NCBI RefSeq assembly: GCF_050948175.1
Contig: NC_135208.1
Coordinates: 3,162,001 to 3,226,000, forward strand
Direction of reading: 5' to 3'
Origin: Xylocopa sonorina
Lineage: Eukaryota; Arthropoda; Insecta; Hymenoptera; Apidae
Length of the DNA: 64,000 nt
Under the pieces are notes generated by a model, which had not been told where the DNA came from, did no database searches, and worked only from the letters and a program-made list of their open reading frames with translations. A program made the position numbers and the translations under genes. Shown here piece by piece: positions 47,076-58,374 of the stretch (the first letter of the stretch is position 1; every line of letters begins with the position of its first letter).

Positions 47076-47685
47076 TAAAATAATTCGTGAAATGGTAAGA
47101 GTTGGATATAAAAACATTGTTACCATTTTTAGAATTAATCTTCAGCATTAGATTGACACCACAATTGACACTGGAATGCCTGTGCGTCTTCTTTTGCAAG
47201 AACTGTCCTACTTGGCCCACGACGATGACTTTCTGATTCTTTGAGAGAATCATAAAACGGTAAAATCGACGGCCAATCGTCCAGAGAATTTATACGACAA
47301 GAAGAAATGGCACTATCGATACAAATTGCAGGCAGAATCACTTAAAATGACGACAGCTTTCGATAAACAATTTATATCACAAGAAAAAATGGCACTATTC
47401 AGTATTGAATGATTGCAAAAGGCAAAAACTGTATCAGTTGTCGTTTTTTTATTATTGTCGATGGTTGTGCGATGGTATTTGACAGTGCATGGCATCAGAG
47501 TTTGGCAGATACTGTAACTGGACAATGTCCAACGCGAATTCCTGCGATACATGACATAGAAACCTGAATAGGCGTATCGTGAATCGATATTGGAATGCTG
47601 AGGAACCATTGCTGATTTGCTATTACTTTCTAGAAGCTGTTGTTCTGTACTCACGCTTGAAAATTTGAAGTAGGATTGTTTTAGA
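47076..47685. other. Unique, compositionally balanced stretch; not identified
   Basis: Unlike its surroundings it is neither AT-repeat nor GC-rich. It contains a short direct duplication (acaagaagaaatggcactat at about 47298 and a diverged copy at about 47379). Minus-strand frames of 65-113 codons overlap with no recognisable domain. It could be an old transposon fragment or a structured non-coding RNA. Confidence 0.3.
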
Positions 47686-48450
47686 AGAGTTTATAATATT
47701 TATTAATGTTCTCGTTGATTTTTTCTGAAAGTAATTTTTGTAATTGTAATAATTTACTTGGAGAGAGGAATTAATTAATTTGTTCTGCTTTGAAGCAGTA
47801 CATTAAAGGTTGAAGGTGTTAATATTCTCAAAATATCGATTATTTATTCGTTTTCCATTTCAAATTGCCAATTATTTGATTTTGGACCAAGAAAAGTGTT
47901 CTAAAATATAAGAATTTAGTTTGAAAGAGAAATAATTTTATTTCTTCTTCTGCGAAGCATTAAATCAAGGGTTGAAGGCCCTAGAATTCTTAAAATCTTA
48001 ATTTTTCATTCATCGATCTCTATTTTCCATTTCAAATTGGCAATTATTTAATTTTAGTCTGTTAAAATACAAAAATCCACTTAGAAAGAAGATTAATTTA
48101 ATTTCTTCTTCTCTGAAGCAATAAATCAAGGGTTTAAGATGTTAATATTCTCAAAATATTGATTTTTCACTCATAGATCTCTGTCTTTCATTTTAAATCG
48201 CTAATTATCTAATTTTAATTCTAAAAAAGTATTTTAAAATATAAATATTCACTTTGAGAGAAGAATAACTCCATTTCTCTCCTCTGAAGCAATAATTCAA
48301 GGGTTGAAGCCCCAAAAATTCCCAGAACCATAATTCTCCATCCCTCAATCTTCAATTTCCATTTCAACTCACCAATTATCAGATTTCAATGCCAAAAAAC
48401 TGCCTTAAAACACAAAAACCCACATTACAAAGAAGAACAGCGTAACTACC
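47686..48450 (+). repeat. Family C array, second locus (3-4 copies, about 180-190 bp)
   Basis: Same unit as 43701-44740: 'tttcttcttctgcgaagcattaaatcaagggttgaaggc', 'cattcatcgatctctattttccatttcaaattggcaatta'. The two loci are about 3 kb apart in the same orientation. Confidence 0.88.
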
Positions 48451-49528
48451 ACCCCCTAAGTCATCAAAGCAACAATTGAAGCCACAAATAATCACCGATT
48501 ACCCAATTAAGCCATCTAAAACAATCTTCTCATGAAAGAATACCACAGAATTCGCTCGTTTTTAAACGAAATCCCATCTCGAGACCCTAAAAATAATCCC
48601 AAAGCATTTTCCCACAAGCTCTGTCGTTCTCCTCCAAAATTACCACGGCAGGACAGTCATTTTTCATCGACGTCGACGACGCGCGACGGTGCCGTCTCGT
48701 TAGACTCGTCTGCGAGAGGAAAAAGGTAGACTTGTGGCCAGAAAAAAGGAGGAGAGCGGGTCCAAGGGGTTACGTGATTCCTCAGACGCGACTCGAAGGG
48801 TGGCAAATTCGCTGGCCAGGTCGAAGGACGCAGGTAGAAACGCTCGACGTTCTCATGGCGAGAGATCCATGCGAATAAAACACGCTGGATCTACCTGGGA
48901 TCGAAACTTGCACCCTTCAATGTCTTACGCGGGTTTAAAACCCTTTTTGGGATGCTTTGACTGTTAAGGGATGAATTTCCACGAGTTAAAAACCCTTTTG
49001 GGGATTTTATTGAAGAGATTTGCGATTAAACAGCTGTCAGAGTCTCTTTTTAATTATTTTTATTCTTAAGGGATGATTTTTCGTCAGTTAGAGTCTAATA
49101 ATTAAAACAATATATCCTCTCAAAATTTATTTTTAGTTATTATTTCACTTAAGGGTTGAATATTCAGCGATAGAAGCTTAGAAAAGTAATTTTTTTTAAT
49201 TATTTTTGTGGAAGAAGGTTGACTATCGTTTAAACGTAATTTAGAAGCAGCTTCGAGGGGTTGAAATCGAGGGATTAAGGATCAATGCTTGGCACAGAGC
49301 AGATGTACCTGCTCGATCGCGCTGAAGACGTCTCAATTTCACAAAAAACCATCCCCTCGGTCACTTTTTCAGCACCTCGAAGTCGACTGGTTCCCATTCG
49401 CCAATCCACGACCAATCGACTTCCGCTCACCCCACCACAGTTTCCAAAATCGCGAAAAACTCCAGAGCACCCCTTGTCAGTCTCTTGGAGGGTGTCAGTG
49501 GCGACGAGTCGAGGCTGTGGCTCTGATA
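48451..49528. other. Mostly unique DNA upstream of exon 4; no gene seen
   Basis: A GC-richer island at about 48630-48930, then AT-rich text with weak repeats ('aagggatgannttt', about 48965-49170), then a GC-richer stretch from 49270. No supported coding frame. Confidence 0.3.
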
Positions 49529-49798
49529 GGTGACAGAAGACCCTTTGGACGATCTGGAGGACCCTTTCTCACCCCCAAACCCCCTCAAAATTCTCCAATT
49601 CTCGCTCGAAATTCGCTAAAATAATTGACAAGCGTTGCAAGGTGGTTTTATCGAAATTGTGGTGACAGAAGACCCTTTGGACGATCTCGAGGACCCTTTC
49701 TCACCCCCAAACCCCCTCAAAAAATTCTCCAATTCTCGCTCGAAATTCGCTAAAATAATTGACAAGCGTTGCAAAGTGGTTTTCTCGAAATTGTGCTG
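49529..49798 (+). repeat. 132-bp direct duplication immediately upstream of exon 4
   Basis: The segment beginning 'gtgacagaagaccctttgga' at 49530 recurs at 49662 with few differences. The second copy ends about 30 bp before the exon 4 acceptor, so the splice region itself is not duplicated. Confidence 0.95.
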
Positions 49799-49825
49799 AT
49801 AAAATGGGGAAATGGTGTGTTTCAG

Positions 49826-50262
49826 GCAAAGTGAAAGTGAAAGAGGAGAAGGATGCGTCGTCGATGGCGCCTGGTAGCCCACCAACGCCGCCGCACACCC
49901 CTCAGAGCCCTCCACGGCACAATCCACCGCCCAGCAATCTGTCTCAGTCGTGTCAGACGTCGAACGCGAATTCTCCGAGCCTGCAACAGCAACAGCAGCA
50001 GCAACAGCAGCAGCAGCAGGACGCGGGTCAGCAGCATCAGCAGGGCCAGCAGCAACAGCAGCAACCCCTGCACGCGATGCCAAACTCGCCGCTGAGTCAG
50101 ATCCTCGTGCAGAACCCGGCGCTCGCTCAGCTGTTGCAGCAAAATCCGGCGATACTCACGCAGAACCCGCAGTTGGCGCAACTGTTGCAGCAGAATCTTC
50201 AGGTGCAGATGGGCAGCGTGCTGTTCCAGAACGTGAGGAGGGACGAGCCTGAGGAGCCGTGG
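49826..50262 (+). CDS. cas: castor-like exon 4 (residues 246-391: Pro-rich, poly-Q, NPxLAQLLQQN repeats)
   Basis: The acceptor ggtgtgtttcag ends at 49825. The first two bases complete a Gly codon with the last base of exon 3. The donor GTGAGT starts at 50263, in phase 0. Seen: KVKVKEEKD (VKEE fits the SUMO consensus psi-K-x-E), a Ser/Pro/Thr-rich stretch at about 257-297 with several SPP/TPP sites, twelve consecutive Gln at 299-310 encoded by mixed CAG/CAA, a broken Q-run to 325, then NPALAQLLQQN and NPQLAQLLQQN (about 342-369). Known: such low-complexity Q/P regions are common in insect transcription factors and often vary in length between individuals. The exon is flanked by a 132-bp duplication upstream and a palindromic repeat array downstream. 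Confidence 0.9.
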
Positions 50263-50640
50263 GTGAGTCGATTGAGAATCGCGATTTTTTACGCGATTGA
50301 CGTCTATAGCCGTCCGATTGTTGGCGATGTTTAGAAGCAAATGACGGCTATAGACGTCATATAGCTATGCGTAGACAAATGACGGCTATAGACGTTCGAT
50401 ATTTGGCGATTTGTAAAGCAAATGACTGCTATAGACGTCCGATATTTGGCGATCTGTGAGACAAATGACGACTATAGACGTCCTTGGCTATGTGTAGACA
50501 AATGACGGTTATAGCCGTCCGATATTTGGCGATTTGTAGAGCAAATGACGGCTATAAACGTCCTGAGCTATGTGTAGGCAAATGACGGCTATAGACGTCC
50601 TTAGATATTTGTAGGCAAATGACGGCTATAGACGTCGCGA
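50263..50640. repeat. Array of a palindromic motif GACGGCTATAGACGTC (nine near-copies) right after exon 4
   Basis: The 16-mer or its reverse complement occurs near 50299, 50343, 50383, 50425, 50468, 50503, 50548, 50584 and 50621, spaced about 35-46 bp, separated by 'cgatatttggcgatttgtagagcaaat'-type linkers. It is centred on the palindrome CTATAG and flanked by GACG/CGTC. It begins at the donor of intron 4. Confidence 0.93.
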
Positions 50641-51769
50641 TTGCATATTTTAATTAATACAAAAATATATACTGTGTTAGTACGAAGTGTGCTACTATGT
50701 GTACTTGTTAATTGTTGAGAGACGCGTCCAGAGAAAAATTGATAACATGCCAGAGAGCAACGTACTACTTATTATACTGCAGATTTCATCTGGCAGTCGT
50801 GAATGTTTGAGAGAAAAGGAAAGTGTTCCCGAGGGCGATGTTAAAGTCGAAAATGTGCGTCAACGTGTTTGAAATGTCGAATATAAAATAGTAAAGAAAA
50901 ATAGAAAATATAAAATAGTAGTCGATTAAATTGCAATTTAAAATATATGAAATATAAAATTGTAGAGAAAAATATAAAATGGTAAATTGTGAGTGGTGGT
51001 TGTGGTCGAAGGGTTCTTTAATTGGCTGCAAAGAATTTTAATTATGGGGGGTGCAATTTTGTCCTGAGAAGTAAACTTAAAATACTTTATTCTTCAGTTT
51101 CATTAGTATATTCTTCATTTTAATGCTAGCAGAAATCTCGTTTCTTTCAAGAACTCAAGGTTCAGGATCTCAGAACAGTCTTTGCAATTTTTTAAAAATT
51201 ACTTTCTTTCACTTCTCTTCGAAGAGAAAAATATCTCATGAAATGGACCCTTTCTTCTATATTTTAAGATAATTTAAAGCTCGAAAGCAGTGCTTTTTCT
51301 CATTATTTTTAAACCTCGAAACCTGCACTATCTTTCATTTCACTCGAAAGTTTAGCTGTTCGTTGGATAATAAAGCAATCTTAAGTGTGAACTGGGCTTA
51401 AGCGACGGCCACGAGGACGTAGATCGATTATCCGAGTGGGACACGCGCTGGGGCCAGTTGATGATGACGTGACACCGGATTGTCAACATGCCGCGATCAT
51501 CTGCTACAGCCGTTTGGATTTCGCTCAACTTGTTTCCACTTTAACGATCAACGCCAGCAGAGGATCACCGCTGCCAATTATATGAAAATAATTATCTCAA
51601 TTTATCGGCGACATGACACACCAACCACCGAGCAGCCACTAATTCGCCGTGAAATCTCTCCCTCGGCTCTTTAAAAGCTTTCCTTTAATTATACCCGGAC
51701 ACTTTGATCCTCGCTTCTAGTTGAACCACGTTAATTAACTCTCCTTCGAGATTTCACAAATTCATGTCC
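50641..51769. other. Unique part of intron 4; no gene seen
   Basis: AT-rich, with a 61-codon frame at 50687-50872 that has no domain. A GC-richer section lies at about 51395-51700 (cgagtgggacacgcgctggggccag). Candidate regulatory DNA at most. Confidence 0.3.
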
Positions 51770-52450
51770 ATTTAAACTGAAAGAAAAGAAGATTTTGTGG
51801 TCGCAGAGGAAAGTTGATTTTTTATTTATTGCACGGTTGTGTCTTCTGAAATTGGTGGTTTGTTGGTTTTTATTTGTTGACAGATATATGTGGAAGATTT
51901 TAAAAATATTTGGGTTTGCAAATTTCTGTTCATTTTGAAAAGAAAAAAAAAAGAGTGTGCAGTGGAAGAGAGAAGTTATTGGTTTCAATCTTTTTTTTAT
52001 TTATGTTGTAGATTCTTCTTGAATAGAAGATTTATTGTTTTTAATTTATTGAGGGACATATATTGAAGCTTTGAAAAATATTTTAGTTCGCAAATTTCTG
52101 TTCATTCTCAAAAGAAAAAAAAAAGAATTTGCAGTGGCAGAGAAAAGTTATTGGTTTCAATCTCTTTTTTATTTATGCCACAGTGTCTTCTTAAATTAAA
52201 ATTTTCTTATTTCTGATTTATTGAGAGACATATATGGAAGCTTAGAAAAATATTTGGTTTCACAAATTTCTGTTCATTAAAAAAAAAAAAAAATTATTCT
52301 ACAGTGGCAGAGGAAAGTTATTGCTTTCAATCTTTTTTTATTTATATCAAAGTTTTTACTTTGATTGAAATTTTCTTATTTTTAATTTATCGAGGGACAT
52401 ATATGGAAGGTTTAAAAAATATTTTGAAAAACTAATTGGTTCCAATTTAC
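51770..52450 (+). repeat. Tandem array, about 165-175-bp period (4 copies)
   Basis: 'caaatttctgttcattttgaaaagaaaaaa' and 'gcagtggcagaggaaagttattggtttcaatctttttttatttat' recur near 51760, 51920, 52095 and 52265. 'ttattgagggacatatatggaag' recurs with the same spacing. A-run lengths vary. Confidence 0.9.
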
Positions 52451-53029
52451 TAAGAAACAGAATAAAATGAAGAAAGCTGGTATATTTATCTATTTCGAGT
52501 AGCCCTCGACTTGAAATAACGAATGTCCCTCTGGTTTCTGAATATCTCATCGTGTCTACTTGAGAATATAAATGGAGAACACCGTGGTTCGTTGTTCCGC
52601 GAGATTGGACCGGATCCAAGAGCACCGTCTGCTCGCATTGATGGCTCGATGATGCACAGGCGTTGACGCCTCGCTAGATCGTCTCTGTCGTTACCCAATT
52701 CCAATTTCTGCCGTCCAACAACCAAACGTTAAGTTCTGCTCTCGTTCTTCGTCGATTTCTGACGCGATAAGTCACTCTGGGAATTATTTGGGGCTATAGA
52801 ATCATCGTGGAACTGGTTGATGGCTCGCAGAGGTCCTCACGGAAGTTGGAATATTTGAGAAGGGTTCCTGGAACCCACCAGCGATGATTTGTCGCGATCT
52901 CTGGAGTCCCTGATTCTTGACCTTAATTCGTTCAGACGTGTTCCCATAAAATAATCGAGAACAATGATCCCTTTCCCCTCGAGAGCACGCGCGAGCTGAA
53001 TGGCACCAGGAAAAAGGGACTTCAATCGA
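52451..53029. other. Unique island; no gene seen
   Basis: GC-richer and non-repetitive, with minus-strand frames of 62-98 codons without domains. Confidence 0.3.
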
Positions 53030-53580
53030 GGAGGGTGGATCGTTTCTTCTTTTTCTGCTGAAAATTTGCCAGAAATTTAACCAGATTTCTGCTTGCAATT
53101 GTAAAGAATATATTAATTAAAATCTAGAAAAGATATTTTATATATAAAAGCAACATTTTAATTTAAGAATGGAGCATTAATGATCGACTAACTTAAAATT
53201 GTTTTCGCAAATGGAGGAGGGTGGCTTGTTTCTTTTTTTTCTGCTGAAAATTGACACAAACTTGACGAGATTTCTGTTTGCAATTATAGAGAATACATTA
53301 ATTAAAATATAGAAAAGATATTTTATACATGAAAGCAAAATTTTCATTCAAGAATCAAGCATTAATGATCCTTTAATTTAAAATTGATTTCATAAATGGA
53401 AGAGGGTGGCTGCTTCCTTTTCTTCTGCTGAAAATTGCCAGAAATTTAACCAGATTTCTGTTTGCAATTATAAAGAATATATTAATTAAAATATAGAAAA
53501 CATATTTTATGCACGAAAGCAAAATTTTAATTCAAGAATGGAGCATTAATGATCCAATAATCTAAAATTGTTTTCTTATA
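53030..53580 (+). repeat. About 185-bp tandem repeat (3 copies)
   Basis: 'gagggtggnt...ttctttttctgctgaaaattgccagaaatttaaccagatttctgtttgcaattataaagaatatattaattaaaatatagaaaa' starts near 53031, 53217 and 53402 and ends with 'aagaatggagcattaatgatc'. Confidence 0.92.
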
Positions 53581-54029
53581 TTAAACTATTTTATTTTTCC
53601 TCCAATTCAGCTCTAAATTATTTTGAAGCTAGCCTTGGATATTTAAGGAACAATATGCTGTCTATACTCGCATATTTTTTTCAATTTTCTATTTTCATTG
53701 CCAGTGATAAATTTGGTCATTTTGAAAGTGACACAGAAATGCTTCTGAGACGTAAGAGGTGCAGAATATCAGAGAATACGAGGGGATATTAACTTTCTAA
53801 AGGAACAATTAACATTCTACGCCATCGTTCGACACACCCTGCATCCGATAAACGCCTCGAACTCAGGTTATTCCAGTAACTTGAGGAATCTTCTCGCCCA
53901 TGAGTGAATGAAGATCGTAGCAAGTCGCGCCTCGCCTTTATGCATCATTTTGCAAGACGAGAAGTTCTACAAGTTTGTGGTATCAGATGTTAGTGGTGTT
54001 AAATTAGGGCAAGGTTTTCTGAGCTTGAA
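53581..54029. other. Unique stretch; no gene seen
   Basis: A 74-codon + strand frame (53568-53792) starts at the end of the array and has no domain. The rest is GC-richer and non-coding. Confidence 0.3.
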
Positions 54030-54730
54030 GATTTTTGAAGCTTAATTTTGTTAGTGCAAAGTTTTCTAAGCTCAAATTTTCTTAATGCAAAATTTTCTAA
54101 GCTTAAGTTTTCTTAGCTCAAAGTTTTGCAGGCCCAAATTTTCTTACTGCTAAGTTTTCTAAGTCCAAGTTTTCCTAACGCAAGATTTCTAAACGCAAAC
54201 TTAACGTAAGTTTTCTAAGTCCCAATTTCTTTAGTGCAAGGTTTTTTTAGCGCAAAGTTACCAAAACCCAAATTTTCATAGCGTAAGTTTTCCAAGCTCC
54301 AATTTCCCTAGCGCAAAGTTTCTTCAGTGCCAAGTTATCTAAGCCCAAATTTTCTTAGCGCAAAGTTTTCTTAGCATAAGTTTTCTTAGCGCAAAGTTAT
54401 CTAAGCCCAAATTTTCTTAGCGTAAGTTTTCTAAGCCTCAATTTCCCTAGCGTAAAGTTTCCCTAGCGCAAAGTTTTCTAAGCTCAAATTTTTCTAATGT
54501 AAAGTTCTCTTAGCGTAAGTTTCCTAAGCCCTAATTTCCTTAGCGCAAAGTTTTCTTAGTGCAAAGTTCTTTAAGTCCAAATTTTCTTAGTGCAAACTTA
54601 TCTAAGTTCAAATTTTCCTATCACAGAGTGTTCTAGACCCAAATTTTCTTACCACAAAGTGTTGTAACTCCAAATTGTCCTACCACAAAGTGTTCTAAGC
54701 CCAAATTTTCCTATCACAAAGTGTTCAAAG
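54030..54730 (+). repeat. Array of about 20-40-bp units ('cttagcgcaaagttttctaagcccaaatttt')
   Basis: Short units with 'aaattttcttagcgcaaagtt' and 'ttctaagcccaa' repeat irregularly. The last units shift to 'accacaaagtgttctaag'. Loosely similar to family B monomers, but without the AAGCTT core. Confidence 0.85.
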
Positions 54731-54960
54731 CCCAACTTTCCCAATCACAACTGTTCAAACCTCAAATTCCCAAATCTCAACATTTCAAATCTCAAATTCC
54801 CAGATTTCTCCACAGAACCATACTCTCCAATCATCCTCAACTTCTCCACTCGCCACCTCTCTCAACCAATCCTTCACCAATTCCCAAATGTCCTCAACAT
54901 CTCAAACTTTCCACCTCTCACTCAGTCTCTAAATAATAACTAAAAAAACCCTTTCTTCTA
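54731..54960. other. AT-rich decayed repeat tail
   Basis: 'tcaaatctcaaattccca' units fade out. No gene. Confidence 0.4.
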
Positions 54961-55640
54961 ACTAAACCAAAAATAAGCGAACTCAGCTACAGAAAACGGA
55001 ATGGTCTCAACTCCATCGACTCAAACGCGTCCATGAGCCATTAAAAAAATGCTTTGCTCCAGCTAAAGCAAAAATAAGCGAACTCAAGTACAGAAAACGG
55101 AATGGTACCTCAACTCCATCGACTCAAACGCATCCATGAGCCATTAAAAAAATGCTTTGCTCCAGCTAAAGCAAAAATAAGCGAACTCAGGTACAGAAAA
55201 CGGAATGGTCTCGACTCCATCGACTCAAACGCATCCATGAGCCATTAAAAAAATGCTTTGCTCCAACTAAAGCAAAAATAAGCGAACTCAGGTACAGAAA
55301 ACGGAATGGTACCTCAACTCCATCGACTCAAACGCATCCATGAGCCATTAAAAAAATGCTTTGCTCCAACTAAAGCAAAAATAAGCGAACTCAGGCACAG
55401 AAAACGGAATGGTACCTCAACTCCATCGACTCAAACGTATCCATGAGCCATTAAAAAAATGCTTTGCTCCAGCTAAAGCAAAAATAAGCGAACTCAGGTA
55501 CAGAAAACGGAATGGTACCTCAACTCCATCGACTCAAACGCGTCCATGAGCCATTAAAAAAATGCTTTGCTCCAGCTAAAGCAAAAATAAGCGAACTCAG
55601 GTACAGAAAACGGAATGGTCTCGACCCCATCGCCCCAAAC
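54961..55640 (+). repeat. 101/103-bp tandem repeat (7 near-identical copies)
   Basis: 'aaaacggaatggt' starts at 54993, 55094, 55197, 55298, 55401, 55504 and 55607. Spacing is 101 or 103 depending on whether the unit reads ggtctc or ggtacctc. The two versions alternate, which hints at duplication of dimers. Confidence 0.97.
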
Positions 55641-56339
55641 CCAGCCATGAGAGCCCATAACGCTTGGCTGTGCATCGCATACCCAAAGAGAGGAGCGCGG
55701 CACGAAAGCGGCTCCGCACCGCCATGCTGGAATCCCATACGGGGAGAATTGAAATTATTCCCCCGATTTTTGTCGTGTCGTTTACATTATTTTCGCCTTT
55801 GAATATTAATGGGCATATGCTCTCCGGCGTTATGGCACAAGAAGTAACAACGGCGTATAATACTCGGCTCTTAACGTTATTCTATTGTTTGCAAATCAGC
55901 TCTATTGTTTTCTCATATGCCTCTATACTCTCATGTGTACGAGTGGCCCCTCGTTCTTCTCTCTTCTCTCTCTCCTCCTCTCTCGCAGAGCTGGCCTTCC
56001 CCTCCCTCGTTCGTTCGTTCGTAGCTGATATTCTTTCTCTTCTGCGTTACTGTTCTCTCCGGCTTTGAAACGCTCTTCCTATTCGTGCTCGATCTTCTTC
56101 GCCCCCTCGAGCATCCGCCACGTGTCCTCTATTCGCTTCTAGGACCTCGCGTATCGCGGATGTACTCCTTTTTCTTGCTCTCGAGCGTCCTCGACTTCCA
56201 TCGAGTCGCGCACTCTCCGCGTGGACCGCCTCGAAACTCTGAGGACACCGCATTGACTTGCCAATCTTGCTGCCGTGGGATGCTGGGCGACGCTGTTTCG
56301 CTGCGCGAGACTGATATTTATTATCTTTTTCATTTTTTA
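55641..56339. other. Unique GC-richer island; no gene seen
   Basis: Non-repetitive, including a CT-rich stretch at about 55960-55985. Frames up to 134 codons on both strands, no domain. Confidence 0.3.
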
Positions 56340-56900
56340 ACATCGAATTTTGTTAGGGACTTTTCGATAGTCAGATTGTCGAGGATGCAAAGTTGTTCGC
56401 ATTTCATTTTTATATGATTGTAGACACTTTTGGGTGCGACAGAAATTCTTCTGGGATTTTTATAAATTTGTAGAGTAGAATTTTATTAGGGATTTCTGAG
56501 TGCTGAGACAGTTGAGAATGCAGAATCGTTCATATTTAATTTTTTTATGGTCGTAGACACTGTTATGGGCGCGACAGAAATTCTTCTGCTATTCTTAAAA
56601 TTTTGTAAAATCGAATTTTATTAGCAATTGATGAATGGCAAGTCAGTTGAGGGTGCAGAATCGTCCATATTTAATTTTTACATTTTTATATGATCGTAGA
56701 CGCTATTTGTCACGACAGAAATTCTTCTGCTATTCCTACAATCCTACAAAATCGAATTTTACCATTGATTTTAAAATGCTGAGTCAGTCAAAGCTGCAAA
56801 GTCGTTCGTAGACGCCATTGTACGCGACAGAAGTTCTTCTGCGATTTTTATAAATTCGTGGAACAGAATTTTATTAGTAATTTTCGAATGATGAGTCAGT
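56340..56900 (+). repeat. Tandem array, about 115-145-bp period (4 copies)
   Basis: 'cgaattttattagngatttctgaatgctgagtcagttgangntgcaaagtcgttc' and 'gtagacactnttggncgcgacagaaattcttctgctatt' recur near 56345, 56478, 56610, 56752 and 56862 (partial). Confidence 0.88.
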
Positions 56901-57309
56901 CAAGGCTGCGAAGTCGTTGGTATTTAATCGATTGAGTCTGAAAATGGTTGTATGTTCGTAAAATCGAGTTGTCGGCGGGCTGTGCGAGGAATTGGCAATC
57001 GATTTCCCGCGGAAACGACCGCAGCGACGCCATCGACATGCGAGTCGCGAGGCGACCTGTTAATATTGGGCATCGAAGGTCGCCAATAATTATGAACGAG
57101 GAATATAGATGGGACCAGCCGTTTCGTTGCAAGCAAAAGAGAGAATATGTGCGTCGATTCAGCAGGAATTAACACGCTGTGGCAATCGCAAGACCACGGA
57201 TATGGCTTCGGAAATCGTACAGGATTCGAATTATTTCCAGCCATGTGTGGCTTCCGCTCTGACGTCGATCTTCTTCTGCTTTTCTATCTCCTCGAGGATC
57301 CTCGTTCAG
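56901..57309. other. Unique island; no gene seen
   Basis: GC-richer, with overlapping frames on both strands, no domain. Confidence 0.3.
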
Positions 57310-57925
57310 CTTGAAAATTGGCACTTTTCAAATTCAACTTTGTTTGAAGTCTCTTTTTTTTTTATTGTTGAACACAAGATTCGACTTTTAATTTGGATTC
57401 TTCGAAGGTTTATTGTGAGTCCCTTGGGTTTGATTATTCGATTTTTAATCAGCACTTTTCAAGCATTTTCAGCACAAGTTTCTTGTGTTTGATTGTTGGA
57501 GCAAAAATTCCACTTTTAATTAGAACTTTTCGAGAACTTACTGCAAGTTTATTGCAAGTCTCTCCTGTTCGATTATTGGAGCCAAGATTCGACTTTTAAT
57601 TAGGAATTTTTTGAGTATTTATTGCAAATTTATTGTGAGTCTCTTATGTTCTATTATTCCATTTTTAATTAAAACTTTTCAAGCGTTTATTATTACAAAA
57701 TACTTCAGAACAAAAATCCAATTTTTAATTAAAACTTTTCCATCTTTAATGAAGATTATTGCCTCGAAAATTGGACTTTTAATTACAATTTTTCAAGCGT
57801 TTATTATTACAAAATACTTCAGAACCAAACTCCAATTTTTAATTAGAACTTTTCCATCTTTAATGAAGATTATTGCCTCGAAAATTGGACTTTTAATTAA
57901 GACTTGTCAAGCATTTATCGTTACG
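57310..57925 (+). repeat. AT-rich tandem array, last units 114 bp
   Basis: The first part has units of about 60-120 bp with 'gattattggagcaaaattcgacttttaatt'. The last two units (tacttcagaac at 57701 and 57815) are 114 bp apart and almost identical, 38 codons long, which keeps a 221-codon frame open. The peptide repeat (FLIKTFPSLMKIIASKIGLL) is probably a by-product. Confidence 0.88.
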
Positions 57926-58374
57926 ACATACTTCTGCTACCATCGCGTCGCTCGAAGCCGGAAACCGCTTCCGGTTCTCCGAAAACGTCGAAGAATTATC
58001 CTTCTCGCGGGTCGTCGACCTGGTCGACGTGCAAATTTCTCGATTACAGACTTCGAACTCGCGTCTGTTAATTACGAAATCCTTCTGTTCGAACGTCGAG
58101 CGAGTTTGCAGCGTCACTTAACCCCGCGAGCCGTTGAAAAATGTTTCTGCATCTCGATTGTTCGATATTTCGTGTTTCACGAGGCATCGACGCGCTTCGA
58201 AGGAGGGGCTCGCAACAAACGCGGTGATTACGCGAAGCTTTTGTCGCCTTTCCATCGAAGGACAATGCACGACTAAGAATCGAGCCAATTAATGGAGAAC
58301 AAATGATGCGGATATTTAAACAGCTGTTCTTACAATTTAATATTCGCGATTCTTAATCGTTGCATTGCTGAAAC
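57926..58374. other. Unique GC-richer island; no gene seen
   Basis: Starts with gaagccggaaaccgcttccggttctcc, a small inverted repeat around CCGGAAACCGCTTCCGG (two back-to-back ETS-like sites at about 57958-57974). No coding support. Confidence 0.4.

Noticed and set aside
47290..47400. 'aatggcactat' copies resembling a miR-263-type seed
   Set aside because: Only about 8 bases match and I could not build a plausible precursor hairpin around either copy.
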